From Brachionus manjavacas (lineage: Eukaryota > Rotifera > Eurotatoria > Ploima > Brachionidae): a stretch of 64,000 bases of DNA. The position numbers were made by a program, and so were the translations under genes. The notes beneath the pieces were generated by a model. That model did not search any database. It was not told the origin of the DNA and saw only the letters and a program-made list of their open reading frames with translations. The first letter of the stretch is position 1, and each line of letters opens with the position of its first letter. Below are positions 1 through 14,100 of the stretch, in pieces. The stretch spans positions 1,798,001 to 1,862,000 of the forward strand of contig JAHQIY010000013.1 of assembly GCA_019054805.1 (NCBI GenBank). Direction: 5' to 3'.

Positions 1-2689
1 ATTGAGTTCCCGACATTAAGGTTGTCAATTAGGATATTTTTAGGAAACTTGAGGTCTCGACATCGTATTTGACTACAAGGAAACCGAAGAGGAAATTGAC
101 GCCTAAACGAAGAAGTTGTCCACAAGGTAATTATAGAAGAAATGGATGTCTATTGACGAAGATTGTCAATTAGGAAGTTCGAAAGGAAATTGAGTTCCCG
201 ACATTAAGGTTGTCAATTAGTATATTTTTAGGAAACTTTAGGCCCCGACAGCGTATTTGACTGCAAGAGAACCGAAGAGGAAATTGACGCCTAAACGAAG
301 AAGTTGTCCTCAAGGTAATTATAGAAGAAATGGACGTCTCTTGACAAAGATTGTCAATTAGGAAGTTCGAAAGGAAATTGAGTTCCCGACATTAAGGTTG
401 TCAATTAGTATATTTTTAGGAAACTTTAGGCCCCGACAGCGTATTTGACTATAAGGAAACTGAAGAGGAAATTGACGCCTAAACGAAGAAGTTGTCCTCA
501 AGGTAATTGTAGAAGAAATGGACGTCTATTGACAAAGATTGTCAATTAGGAAGTTCGAAAGGAAATTGAGTTCCCGACATTAAGGTTGTCAATTAGGATA
601 TTTTTAGGAAACTTGAGGTCTCGACATCGTATTTGACTACAAGGAAACCGAAGAGGAAATTGACGCCTAAACGAAGAAGTTGTCCACAAGGTAATTATAG
701 AAGAAATGGACGTCTTTTGACAAAGATTGTCAATTAGGAAATTCGAAAGGAAATTGAGTTCCCGACATTAAGGTTGTCAATTAGGATATTTTTAGGAAAC
801 TTGAGGTCTCGACATCGTATTTGACTAAAAGGAAACTGTAGAGGAAATTGACGCCTCAACGAAGAAGTTGTCCTCAAGGTAATTATAGAAGAAATGGACG
901 TCTATTGACAAAGATTGTCAATTAGGAAGTTCGAAAGGAAATTGAGTTCCCGACATTAAGGTTGTCAATTAGGATATTTTTAGGAAACTTGAGGTCTCGA
1001 GACTGTATTTGACTGCAAGGAAACCGAAGAGGAAATTGACGCCTAAACGAAGAAGTTGTCCTCAAGGTAATTATAGAAGAAATGGACGTCTATTGACAAA
1101 GATTGTCAATTAGGAAGTTCGAAAGGAAATTGAGTTCCCGACATTAAGGTTGTCAATTAGGATATTTTTAGGAAACTTGAGGTCTCGACATCGTATTTGA
1201 CTACAAGGAAACCGAAGAGGAAATTGACGCCTAAACGAAGAAGTTGTCCTCAAGGTAATTATAGAAGAAATGGACGTCTATTGACAAAGATTGTCAATTA
1301 GGAAGTTCGAAAGGAAATTGAGTTCCCGACATTAAGGTTGTCAATTAGGATATTTTTAGGAAACTTGAGGTCTCGACATCGTATTTGACTACAAGGAAAC
1401 CGAAGAGGAAATTGACGCCTAAACGAAGAAGTTGTCCACAAGGTAATTATAGAAGAAATGGACGTCTATTGACAAAGATTGTCAATTAGGAAGTTCGAAA
1501 GGAAATTGAGTTCCCGACATTAAGGTTGTCAATTAGGATATTTTTAGGAAACTTGAGGTCTCGACATCGTATTTGACTACAAGGAAACCGAAGAGGAAAT
1601 TGACGCCTAAACGAAGAAGTTGTCCACAAGGTAATTATAGAAGAAATGGACGTCTATTGACAAAGATTGTCAATTAGGAAGTTCGAAAGGAAATTGAGTT
1701 CCCGACATTAAGGTTGTCAATTAGGATATTTTTAGGAAACTTGAGGTCTCGACATCGTATTTGACTACAAGGAAACCGAAGAGGAAATTGACGCCTAAAC
1801 GAAGAAGTTGTCCACAAGGTAATTATAGAAGAAATGGACGTCTATTGACAAAGATTGTCAATTAGGAAGTTCGAAAGGAAATTGAGTTCCCGACATTAAG
1901 GTTGTCAATTAGGATATTTTTAGGAAACTTTAGGTCTCGACATCGTATTTGACTACAAGGAAACCGAAGAGGAAATTGACGCCTAAACGAAGAAGTTGTC
2001 CTCAAGGTAATTATAGAAGAAATGGACGTCTATTGACAAAGATTGTCAATTAGGAAGTTCGAAAGGAAATTGAGTTCCCGACATTAAGGTTGTCAATTAG
2101 GATATTTTTAGGAAACTTGAGGTCTCGACATCGTATTTGACTACAAGGAAACCGAAGAGGAAATTGACGCCTAAACGAAGAAGTTGTCCTCAAGGTAATT
2201 ATAGAAGAAATGGACGTCTATTGACAAAGATTGTCAATTAGGAAGTTCGAAAGGAAATTGAGTTCCCGACATTAAGGTTGTCAATTAGGATATTTTTAGG
2301 AAACTTGAGGCCCCGACAGCGTATTTGACTATAAGGAAACTGAAGAGGAAATTGACGCCTAAACGAAGAAGTTGTCCACAAGGTAATTATAGAAGAAATG
2401 GACGTCTATTGACAAAGATTGTCAATTAGGAAGTTCGAAAGGAAATTGAGTTCCCGACATTAAGGTTGTCAATTAGGATATTTTAGGAGACTTTAGGTCT
2501 CGACATCGTATTTGACTATAAGGAAACTGAAGAGGAAATTGACGCCTAAACGAATAAGTTGTCCACAAGGTAATTATAGAAGAAATGAACGTCTATTGAC
2601 AAAGATTGTCAATTAGGAAGTTCGAAAGGAAATTGAGTTCCCGACATTAAGGTTGTCAATTAGGATATTTTTAGGAAACTTGAGGTTTC

Positions 2690-2880
2690 GACATCGTATT
2701 TGACTGTAAGGAAACTTAAGAGGAAATTGACGCCTTAACGAACAAGTTGTCCACAAAGTAATGATTGAAGATATGGACGTCTTTTGACAAAGATTGTGAA
2801 TTAAGAAGTTCGAAAGGAAATTGAGTTCCCGACATTTAGGTTGTCAATAAGGAAATTTTTAGGAAACTTGAGGTCTCGAC
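2690..2880 (+). repeat. Aberrant satellite unit within the uniform left array
   Basis: This unit departs from its neighbours at many positions: GGAAACTTAAGAGG, GACGCCTTAACGAACAAG and ACAAAGTAATGATTGAAGAT replace the usual forms. The short dyad is broken as well, with TGTGAA in place of TGTCAA. It marks the change from the very uniform first 2.6 kb to a more mixed stretch. GACGCCTTAACGA is the reverse complement of a spelling common in the right-hand array, so the unit may belong to an older variant class. Confidence 0.7.
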
Positions 2881-4014
2881 ATCGTATTTGACTACAAGGA
2901 AACCGAAGGGGAAATTTACGCCTAAACGAAGAAGATGTCCTCAAGGTAATTATAGAAGAAATGGACGTCTATTGACAAAGATTGTCAATTAGGAAGATCG
3001 AAAAAAAATTTAATTCCCGACATTAAGGTTGTCAATTAGGATATTCTTAGGAAACTTGAGGTCTCGACATCGTATTTGACTACAAGGAAACCGAAGAGGA
3101 AATTGACGCCTAAACGAAGAAGTTGTCCACAAGGTAATTATAGAAGAAATGGACGTCTATTGACAAAGATTGTCAATTAGGAAGTTCGAAAGGAAATTGA
3201 GTTCCCGACATTATGGTTGTCAATTAGGATATTTTTAGGAAACTTGAGGTCTCGACATCGTATATGACTACAAGGAAACCGAAGAGGAAATTGACGCCTA
3301 AACGAAGAAGTTGTCCACAAGATAATTATAGAAGAAATGGACGTCTATTGACAAAGATTGTCAATCAGGAAGTTCGAAAGGAAATAGAGTTCCCGACATT
3401 AAGGTTGTCAATAAGGAAATTTTTAGGAAACTTGAGGTCTCGACATCGTATTTGACTACAAGGAAACCGAAGAGGAAATTGACGCCTCAGCGAAGAAGTT
3501 GTCCACAAGGTAATTATAGAAGAAATGGACGTCTATTGACAAAGATTGTCAATTAGGAAGTTCGAAAGGAAATTGAGTTCCCGACATTAAGGTTGTCAAT
3601 TAGGATATTTTTAGGAAACTTGAGGTCTCGACATCGTATTTGACTACAGAAAAGCGAAGAGGAAATTGACGCCTAAACGAAGAAGTTGTCCACAAGGTAA
3701 TTGTAGAAGAAATGGACGTCTATTGACAAAGATTGTCAATTATGAAGTTCGAAAGGAAATTGAGTTCCCGACATTAAGGTTGTCAATTAGGATATTTTTA
3801 GGAAACTTGAGGTCTCGACATCGTATTTGACTACAAGGAAACCGAAGAGGAAATTGACGCCTAAACGAAGAAGTTGTCCACAAGGTAATTATAGAAGAAA
3901 TGGACGTCTATTGACAAAGATTGTCAATTAGGAAGTTCGAAAGGAAATTGAGTTCCCGACATTAAGGTTGTCAATTAGGATATTTTTAGGAAACTTTAGG
4001 TCTCGACATCGTAT

Positions 4015-4175
4015 TTGACTATTAGGAAACTGAAGAGAAAATTAAGGCCTCAGCGAAGAAGTTGTCCACAAGATAATTATAGAAGAAATGGACATCTATT
4101 GACATAGATTGTCAATTAGGAAGTTCGAATGGAAACTGAGTTCCCGACATTAAGGTTGTCAATTTGGATATTTTT
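4015..4175 (+). repeat. Copied variant unit, first copy (pairs with 6,081-6,240)
   Basis: The unit carries a private combination: ATTAGGAAACTGAAGAG, TTAAGGCCTCAGCGAAGAAG, ACAAGATAATTATAG, GGACATCTATTGACATAG, GTTCGAATGGAAACTGAG and TTGTCAATTTGGATATTT. Almost the same combination recurs about 2,066 bp downstream, which is close to 11 units. Shared private variants at that distance imply copying of a multi-unit segment rather than independent mutation. Confidence 0.75.
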
Positions 4176-6080
4176 AGGAAACTTGAGGTCTCGACATCGT
4201 ATTTGACTACAAGGAAACCGAAGAGGAAATTGACGCCTAAACGAAGAAGTTGTCCACAAGGTAATTATAGAAGAAATGGACGTCTATTGACAAAGATTGT
4301 CAATTAGGAAGTTCGAAAGGAAATTGAGTTCCCGACATTAAGGTTGTCAATTAGGATATTTTTAGGAAACTTGAGGTCTCGACATCGTATTTGACTACAA
4401 GGAAACCGAAGAGGAAATTGACGCCTAAACGAAGAAGTTGTCCACAAGGTAATTATAGAAGAAATGGACGTCTATTGACAAAGATTGTCAATCAGGAAGT
4501 TCGAAAGGAAATAGAGTTCCCGACATAAAGGTTGTCAATAAGGAAATTTTTAGGAAACTTGAGGTCTCGAGTTCGTATTTGACTACAAGGAAACCGAAGA
4601 GGAAATTGACGCCTAAACGAAGAAGTTGTCCTCAAGGTAATTATAGAAGAAATGGACGTCTATTGACAAAGATTGTCAATTAGGAAGTTCGAAAGGAAAT
4701 TGAGTTCCCGACATTAAGGTTGTCAATTAGGATATTTTTAGGAAACTTGAGGTCTCGACATCGTATTTGACTACAAGGAAACCGAAGAGGAAATTGACGC
4801 CTAAACGAAGAAGTTGTCCACAAGGTAATTATAGAAGAAATGGACGTCTTTTGACAAAGATTGTCAATTAGGAAGTTCGAAAGGAAATTGAGTTCCCGAC
4901 ATTAAGGTTGTCAATTAGGATATTTTTAGGAAACTTTAGGCCCCGGCAGCGTATTTGACTATAAGGAAACTGAAGAGGAAATTGACGCCTAAACGAAGAA
5001 GTTGTCCACAAGGTAATTATAGAAGAAATGGATGTCTATTGACAAAGATTGTCAATTAGGAAATTCGAAAGGAAATTGAGTTCCCGACATTAAGGTTGTC
5101 AATTAGGATATTTTTAGGAAACTTGAGGTCTCGACATCGTATTTGTCTACAAGGAAACCGAAGAGGAAATTGACGCCTAAACGAAGAAGTTGTCCACAAG
5201 GTAATTATAGAAGAAATGGACGTCTATTGACAAAGATTGTCAATTAGGAAGTTCGAAAGGAAATTGAGTTCCCGACATTAAGGTTGTCAATTAGGATATT
5301 TTTAGGAAACTTGAGGTCTCGACATCGTATTTGACTACAATGAAACCGAAGAGGAAATTGACGCCTCAGCGAAGAAGTTGTTTAAAAGATAATTATAGAA
5401 GAAATGGACGTCTATTGACAAAGATTGTCAATTAGGAAGTTCGATAGGAAATTGAGTTCCCGACATTTAGGTTGTCAATAAGGAAATTTTTAGGAAACTT
5501 GAGGTCTCGACATCGTATTTGACTACAATGAAACCGAAGAGGAAATTGACGCCTCAGCGAAGAAGTTGTCCACAAGGTAATTATAGAAGAAATGGACATC
5601 TATTGACAAAGATTGTCAATTAGGAAGTTCGAAAGGAAATTGAGTTCCCGACATTAAGGTTGTCAATTAGGATATTTTTAGGAAACTTGAGGTCTCGACA
5701 TCGTATTTGACTACAAGGAAACCGAAGAGGAAATTGACGCCTAAACGAAGAAGTTGTCCACAAGGTAATTGTAGAAGAAATGGACGTCTATTGACAAAGA
5801 TTGTCAATTATGAAGTTCGGAAGGAAACTGAGTTCCCGACATTAAGGTTGTCAATTAGGATATTTTTAGGAAACTTGAGGTCTCGACATCGTATTTGACT
5901 ACAGAAAAGCGAAGAGGAAATTGACGCCTAAACGAAGAAGTTGTCCACAAGGTAATTGTAGAAGAAATGGACGTCTATTGACAAAGATTGTCAATTAGGA
6001 AGTTCGAAAGGAAATTGAGTTCCCGACATTAAGGTTGTCAATTAGGATATTTTAGGAGACTTTAGGCCCCGGCAGCGTAT

Positions 6081-6240
6081 TTGACTATTAGGAAACTGAA
6101 GAGGAAATTAAGGCCTCAGCGAAGAAGTTGTCCACAAGATAATTATAGAAGAAATGGACATCTATTGACATAGATTGTCAATTAGGAAGTTCGAATGGAA
6201 ACTGAGTTCCCGACATTAAGGTTGTCAATTTGGATATTTT
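6081..6240 (+). repeat. Copied variant unit, second copy
   Basis: Second occurrence of the variant combination seen at 4,015-4,175 (AATTAAGGCCTCAGCG, GACATCTATTGACATAGATT, GTTCGAATGGAAACTGAG, TTTGGATATTT). A partial version with AATTAAGGCCTCAGCG and GACATAGATTG occurs near 7,588-7,700. A neighbouring variant, CTACAGAAAAGCGAAGAGG, is also found twice, near 3,645 and 5,900, an offset close to 12 units. Confidence 0.75.
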
Positions 6241-9200
6241 TAGGAAACTTGAGGTCTCGACATCGTATTTGACTAAAAGGAAACTGTAGAGGAAATTGAC
6301 GCCTAAACGATGAAGTTGTCCACAAGGTAATTATAGAAGAAATGGACGTCTATTGACCAAGATTGTCAATTAGGAAGTTCGAAAGGAAATTGAGTTCTCG
6401 ACATTAAGGTTGTCAATTAGGATATTTTTAGGAAACTTGAGGTCTCGACATCGTATTTGACTCCAAGAAAAGCGAAGAGGAAATTGACGCCTAAACGAAG
6501 AAGTTGTCCACAAGGTAATTATAGAAGAAATGGACGTCTATTGACAAAGATTGTCAATTAGGAAGTTCGAAAGGAAATTGAGTTCCCGACATTGAGGTTG
6601 GATAATTATGATATTTTTAGGAAACTTTTGGTCTCGATAACGTATTTGACTACAAGGAAACCGAAGGGGAAATTGACGCCTAAACGAAGAAGTTGTCCAC
6701 AAGGTAATTTTAGAAGAAATGGACATCTATTGACAAAGATTGTCAATTAGGAAGTTCGAAAGGAAATTGAGTTCCCGACATTAAGGTTGTCAATTAGGAT
6801 ATTTTTAGGAAACTTGAGGTCTCGACACCGTATTTGACTGCAAGGAAACCGAAGAGGAAATTGACGCCTAAACGAAGAAGTTGTCCACAAGGTAATTATA
6901 GAAGAAATGGACGTCTATTGACAAAGATTGTCAATTAGGAAGTTCGAAAGGAAATTGAGTTCCCGACATTAAGGTTGTCAATTAGGATATTTTTAGGAAA
7001 CTTGAGGTCTCGACATCGTATTTGACTACAAGGAAACCGAAGAGGAAATTGACGCCTAAACGAAGAAGTTGTCTACAAGGTAATTGTAGAAGAAATGGAC
7101 GTCTATTGACATAGATTGTAAATTAGGAAGTTCGAAAGGAAACTGAGTTCCCGACATTAAGGTTGTCAATTAGGATATTTTTAGGAAACTTGAGGTCTCG
7201 ACATCGTATTTGACTACAAGGAAACCGAAGGGGAAATTGACGCCTAAACGAATAAGTTGTCCACAAGGTAATTGTAGAAGAAATGGACATCTATTGACAA
7301 AGATTGTCAATTATGAAGTTCGAAAGGAAATTGAGTTCCCGACATTAAGGTTGTCAATTAGGATATTTTTAGGAAACTTGAGGTCTCGACATCGTATTTG
7401 ACTGCAAGGAAACCGAAGAGGAAATTGACGCCTAAACGAAGAAGTTGTCCTCAAGGTAATTATAGAAGAAATGGACGTCTATTGACAAAGATTGTCAATT
7501 ATGAAGTTCGAAAGGAAATTGAGTTCCCGACATTAAGGTTGTCAATTAGGATATTTTTAGGAGACTTTAGGCCCCGGCAGCGTATTTGACTATAAGGAAA
7601 CTGAAGAGGAAATTAAGGCCTCAGCGAAGAAGTTGTCCACAAGATAATTAAATAAGAAATGGACATCTATTGACATAGATTGTCAATTAGTAAGTTCGAA
7701 AGGAAATTGAGTTCCCGACATTGAGGTTGTCAATTAGGATATTTTTAGGAAACTTGAGGTCTCGACATCGTATTTGACTACAATGAAACCGAAGAGGAAA
7801 TTGACGCCTAAACGAAGAAGTTGTCCACAAGGTAATTGTAGAAGAAATGGACGTCTATTGACAAAGATTGTCAATAATGAAGTTCGAAAGGAAATTGAGT
7901 TCCAGACATTAAGAATGTCAATTAGGATATTTTAAGGAAACTTGAGGTCTCGACATCGTATTTGACTACAAGGAAACCGAAGGGGAAATTTACGCCTAAA
8001 CGAAGAAGTTGTCCTCAAGGTAATTATAGAAGAAATGGACATCTATTGACATAGATTGTCAATTAGGAAGTTCGAATGGAAACTGAGTTCCCGACATTAA
8101 GGCTGTCAATTTGGATATTTTTAGGAAACTTTAGGTCTCGATAACGTAATTGACTACAAGGAAACCGAAGGGGAAATTGACGCCTAAACGAAGAAGTTGT
8201 CCACAAGATAATTAAAGAAGAAATGGACATCTATTGACATAGATTGTCAATTAGTAAGTTCGAAAGGAAACTGAGTTCCCGACATTAAGGTTGTCAATTA
8301 GGATATTTTTAGGAAACTTGAGGTCTCGACATCGTATTTGACTACAATGAAACCGAAGAGGAAATTCACGCCTAAACGAAGAAGTTGTTTAAAAGATAAT
8401 TATAGAAGAAATGGACGTCTATTGACAAAGATTGTCAATAATGAAGTTCGAAAGGAAATTGAGTTCCCGACATTAAGAATGTCAATTAGGATATTTTAAG
8501 GAAATTTTAGGTCTCGACATCGTATTTGACTACAAGGAAACCGAAGAGGAAATTGACGCCTAAACGAAGAAGCTGTCCACAAGGTAATTATAGAAGAAAT
8601 GGACGTCTATTGACAAAGATTGTCAATTAGGAAGTTCGAAAGGAAATTGAGTTCCCGACATTAAGGTTGTCAATTAGGATATTTTTAGGAAACTTTAGGT
8701 CTCGACATCGTATTTGACTACAAGGAAACCGAAGAGGAAATTGACGCCTAAACGAAGAAATTGTCCACAAGATAATTAAAGAAGAAATGGACATCTATTG
8801 ACATAGATTGTCAATTAGTAAGTTCGAAAGGAAATTGAGTTCCCGACATTGAGGTTGTCAATTAGGATATTTTTAGGAAACTTGAGGTCTCGACATCGTA
8901 TTTGACTACAATGAAACCGAAGAGGAAATTGACGCCTATACGAAGAAGTTGTCCACAAGGTAATTGTAGAAGAAATGGACGTCTATTGACAAAGATTGTC
9001 AATAATGAAGTTCGAAAGGAAATTGAGTTCCCGACATTAAGAATGTCAATTAGGATATTTTAAGGAAACTTTAGGTCTCGACATCGTATTTGACTACAAG
9101 GAAACCGAAGGGGAAATTGACGCCTAAACGAATAAGTTGTCCACAAGGTAATTGTAGAAGAAATGGACATCTATTGACAAAGATTGTCAATTAGTAAGTT

Positions 9201-11159
9201 CGAAAGGAAATTGAGTTCCCGACATTGAGGTTGTCAATTAGGATATTTTTAGGAAACTTTAGGCCTCGACATCGTATTTGACTGCAAGGAAACCGAAGAG
9301 GAAATTGACGCCTAAACGAAAAAGTTGTCCATAAGGTAATTGTAGAAGAAATGGACGTCTATTGACAAAGATTGTCAATTAGGAAGTTCGAAAGGAAATT
9401 GAGTTCCCGACATTAAGGTTGTCAATTAGGATATTTTTAGGAAACTTGAGGTCTCGACACCGTATTTGACTACAATGAAACCGAAGAGGAAATTGACGCC
9501 TAAACGAAGAAGTTGTCCACAAGGTAATTGTAGAAGAAATGGACGTCTATTGACAAAGATTGTCAATAATGAAGTTCGAAAGGAAATTGAGTTCCCGACA
9601 TTAAGAATGTCAATTAGGATATTTTAAGGAAACTTTAGGTCTCGACATCGTATTTGACTACAAGGAAACCGAAGGGGAAATTGACGCCTAAACGAAGAAG
9701 TTGTCCACAAGGTAATTGTAGAAGAAATGGACATCTATTGACAAAGATTGTCAATTAGTAAGTTCGAAAGGAAATTGAGTTCCCGACATTGAGGTTGTCA
9801 ATCAGGATATTTTTAGGAAACTTTAGGCCTCGACATCGTATTTGACTGCAAGGAAACCGAAGAGGAAATTGACGCCTAAACGAAGAAGTTGTCCTCGAGG
9901 TAATTATAGAAGAAATGGACGTCTATTGACAAAGATTGTCAATTAGGAAGTTCGAAAGGAAATTGAGTTCTCGACATTTAGGTTGTCAATTAGGATATTT
10001 TTAGGAAACTTGAGGTTTCGACACCGTATTTGACTACAAGGAAACCGAAGAGGAAATTGATGCCTAAACGAAGAAGTTGTCCACAAGGTAATTATAGAAG
10101 AAATGGACGTCTATTGACAAAGATTGTCAATAATGAAGTTCGAAAGGAAATTGAGTTCCCGACATTAAGGTTGTCAATTAGGATATTTTTAGGAAACTTG
10201 AGGTCTCGACATCGTATTTGACTCCAAGAAAAGCGAAGAGGAAATTGACGCCTAAACGAAGAAGTTGTCCACAAGGTAATTATAGAAGAAATGGACATCT
10301 ATTGACATAGATTGTCAATTAGGAAGTTCGAATGGAAACTGAGTTCCCGACATTAAGATTGTCAATTAGGATATTTTTAGGAAACTTGAGGTCTCGACAT
10401 CGTATTTGACTGCAAGGAAACCGAAGAGGAAATTGACGCCTAAACGAAGAAGTTGTCCACAAGGTAATTATAGAAGAAATGGACGTCTATTGACAAAGAT
10501 TGTCAATTAGGAAGTTCGAAAGGAAATTGAGTTCCCGACATTAAGGTTGTCAATTAGGATATTTTTAGGAAACTTGAGGTCTCGACACCGTATTTGACTA
10601 CAAGGAAACCGAAGAGGAAATTGACGCCTAAACGAAGAAGTTGTCCACAAGGTAATTGTAGAAGAAATGGACGTCTATTGACAAAGATTGTCAATTATGA
10701 AGTTCGAAAGGAAATTGAGTTCCCGACATTAAGGTTGTCAATTAGGATATTTTTTGGAATCTTGAGGTCTCGACATCGTTTTTGACTACAAGGAAACCGA
10801 AGAGGAAATTGACGCCTAAACGAATAAGTTGTCCACAAGGTAATTGTAGAAGAAATGGACATCTATTGACAAAGATTGTCAATTAGTAAGTTCGAAAGGA
10901 AATTGAGTTCCCGACATTGAGGTTGTATAATTATGATATTTTTAGGAAACTTTAGGTCTCGATAACGTATTTGACTACAAGGAAACCGAAGGGGAAATTG
11001 ACGCCTAAACGAAGAAGTTGTCCACAAGGTAATTTTAGTAGAAATGGACGTCTATTGACAAAGATTGTCAATTAGGAAGTTCGAAAGGAAATTGAGTTCC
11101 CGACATTAAAGTTGTCAATTAGCATATTTACAGGAAACTTGAGGTCTCGACATCGTATT

Positions 11160-14100
11160 TGAATACAAGGAAACAGAAGAGGAAATTGACGCCTCAGCGA
11201 AGAAGTTGTCCACAAGGTATTGTAGAAGAAATGGACGTCTATTGACAAAGATTGTCAATTATGAAGTTCGAAAGGAAACTGAGTTCCCGAAATTAAGGTT
11301 GTCAATTAGGATATTTTTAGGAAACTTGAGGTCTCGACATCGTATTTGACTACAATGAAACCGAAGAGGAAATTGACGCCTAAACGAAGAAGTTGTCCAC
11401 AAGGTAATTGTAGAAGAAATGGACGTCTATTGACAAAGATTGTCAATTAGGAAGTTCGAAAGGAAATTGAGTTCCCGACATTAAGGTTGTCAATTAGGAT
11501 ATTTTTAGGAAACTTTAGGTCTCGACATCGTATTTGACTACAAGGAAACCGAAGGGGAAATTGACGCCTAAACGAATAAGTTGTCCACAAGGTAATTGTA
11601 GAAGAAATGGACATCTATTGACAAAGATTGTCAATTAGTAAGTTCGAAAGGAAATTGAGTTCCCGAAATTAAGGTTGTCAATAAGGAAATTTTTAGGAAA
11701 CTTGAGGTCTCGACATCGTATTTGACTACAAGGAAAGCGAAGAGGAAATTGACGCCTAAACGAAGAAGTTGTCCTCAAGGTAATTTTAGAAGAAACGGAC
11801 ATCTATTGACAAAGATTGTCAATTAGGAAGTTCGAAAGGAAATTGAGTTCCCGACATTAAGGTTGTCAATAAGGAAATTTTTAGGAAACTTTAGGTCTCG
11901 ACATCGTATTTGACTACATGGAAACCGAAGGGGAAATTTACGCCTAAACGAAGAAGTTGTCCACAAGGTATTGTAGAAGAAATGGACGTCTATTGACAAA
12001 GATTGTCAATTAGGAAGTTCGAAAGGAAATTGAGTTCCCGACATTAAGGTTGTCAATTAGGAAATTTTTAGGAAACTTGAGGTCTCGACACCGTATTTGA
12101 CTTCAAGGAAACTGAAGAGGAAATTGACGCCTAAACGAAGAAGTTGTCCACAAGGTAATTGTAGAAGAAATGGACGTCTATTGACAAAGATTGTCAATTA
12201 TTAAGTTCGAAAGGAAATTAAGTTCCCGACATTAAAGGTTGTCAATAAGGAAATTTTTAGGAAACTTGAGGTCTCGAGTTCGTATTTGACTACAAGGAAA
12301 CTGAAGAGGAAATTGACGCCTAAACGAAGAAGTTGTCCACAAGATAATTATAGAAGAAATGGACGTCTATTGACAAAGATTGTCAATTAGGAAGTTCGAA
12401 AGGAAATTGAGTTCCCGACATTAAGGTTGTCAATAAGGAAATTTTTAGGAAACTTTAGGTCTCGACATCGTATTTGACTACAAGGAAACCGAAGAGGAAA
12501 TTGACGCCTAAACGAAGAAGTTGTTTACAAGATAATTATAGAAGAAATGGACGTCTATTGACATAGATTGTCAATTAGGAAGTTCGAAAGGAAATTGAGT
12601 TCCCGACATTAAGGTTGTCAATAAGGAAATTTTTAGGAAACTTTAGGTCTCGACATCGTATTTGACTACAAGGAAACCGAAGGGGAAATTTACGCCTAAA
12701 CGAAGAAGTTGTCCACAAGGTATTGTAGAAGAAATGGACGTCTATTGACAAAGATTGTCAATTAGTAAGTTCGAAAGGAAATTGAGTTCCCGACATTAAG
12801 GTTGTCAATTAGGATATTTTTAGGAAACTTTAGGTCCCGACACCGTATTTGACGGCAAGGAAACCGAAGAGGAAATTGACGCCTCAACGAAGAAGTTGTC
12901 CACAAGATAATTATAGAAGAAATGGATGTCTATTGACAAAGATTGTCAATTAGGAAGTTCGAAAGGAAATTGAGTTCCCGACATTAAGGTTGTCAATTAG
13001 GATATTTTTAGGAAACTTGAGGTCTCGACATCGTATTTGACTACAAGGAAACAGAAGAGGAAATTGACGCCTAAACGAAGAAGTTGTCCACAAGGTAATT
13101 ATAGAAGAAATGGACGTCTATTGACAAAGATTGTCAATTAGTAAGTTCGAAAGGAAATTGAGTTCCCGACATTGAGGTTGTCAATTAGGAAATTTTTAGG
13201 AAACTTTAGGTCTCGACATCGTATTTGACTACAAGGAAACCGAAGGGGAAATTTACGCCTAAACGAAGAAGTTGTCCACAAGGTATTGTAGAAGAAATGG
13301 ACGTCTATTGACAAAGATTGTCAATTAGTAAGTTCGAAAGGAAATTGAGTTCCCGAAATTAAGGTTGTCAATAAGGAAATTTTTAGGAAACTTGAGGTCT
13401 CGATAACGTATTTGACTACAAGGAAACCGAAGGGGAAATTGACGCCTAAACGAAGAAGTTGTCCACAAGGTAATTTTAGAAGAAATGGACATCTATTGAC
13501 AAAGATTGTCAATTAGGAAGTTCGAAAGGAAATTGAGTTCCCGACATTAAGGTTGTCAATAAGGAAATTTTTAGGAAACTTTAGGTCTCGACATCGTATT
13601 TGACTACATGGAAACCGAAGGGGAAATTTACGCCTAAACGAAGAAGTTGTCCACAAGGTATTGTAGAAGAAATGGACGTCTATTGACAAAGATTGTCTAT
13701 TAGGAAGTTCGAAAGGAAATTGAGTTCCCGACATTAAGGTTGTCAATTAGGAAATTTTTAGGAAACTTGAGGTCTCGACACCGTATTTGACTACAAGGAA
13801 ACTGAAGAGGAAATTGACGCCTAAACGAAGAAGTTGTCCACAAGGTAATTGTAGAAGAAATGGACGTCTATTGACAAAGATTGTCAATTATGAAGTTCGA
13901 AAGGAAATTGAGTTCCCGACATTAAGGTTGTCAATAAGGAAATTTTTAGGGAAACTTGATGTCTCGACATCGTATTTGACTACAAGGAAACCGAAGAGGA
14001 AATTGACGCCTAAACGAAGAAGCTGTCCACAAGGTAATTATAGAAGAAATGGACGTCTATTGACAAAGATTGTCAATTAGGAAGTTCGAAAGGAAATTGA

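Noticed and set aside
7210..7589. Chains of 63-codon open frames, one per satellite unit, overlapping by 4 bases (TTGA), on the + strand of the left array and mirrored right of the switch
   Set aside because: The length follows arithmetically from a 188-bp period (192 = 188 + 4). The starts are TTG, not ATG, stops and frame vary freely among units, and a eukaryotic setting gives no reason for such translation.
13787..14080. A 97-codon open frame across two units
   Set aside because: It arises only because one unit has an extra G (TTTTTAGGGAAAC) that restores the frame across the unit border; it is pure satellite.
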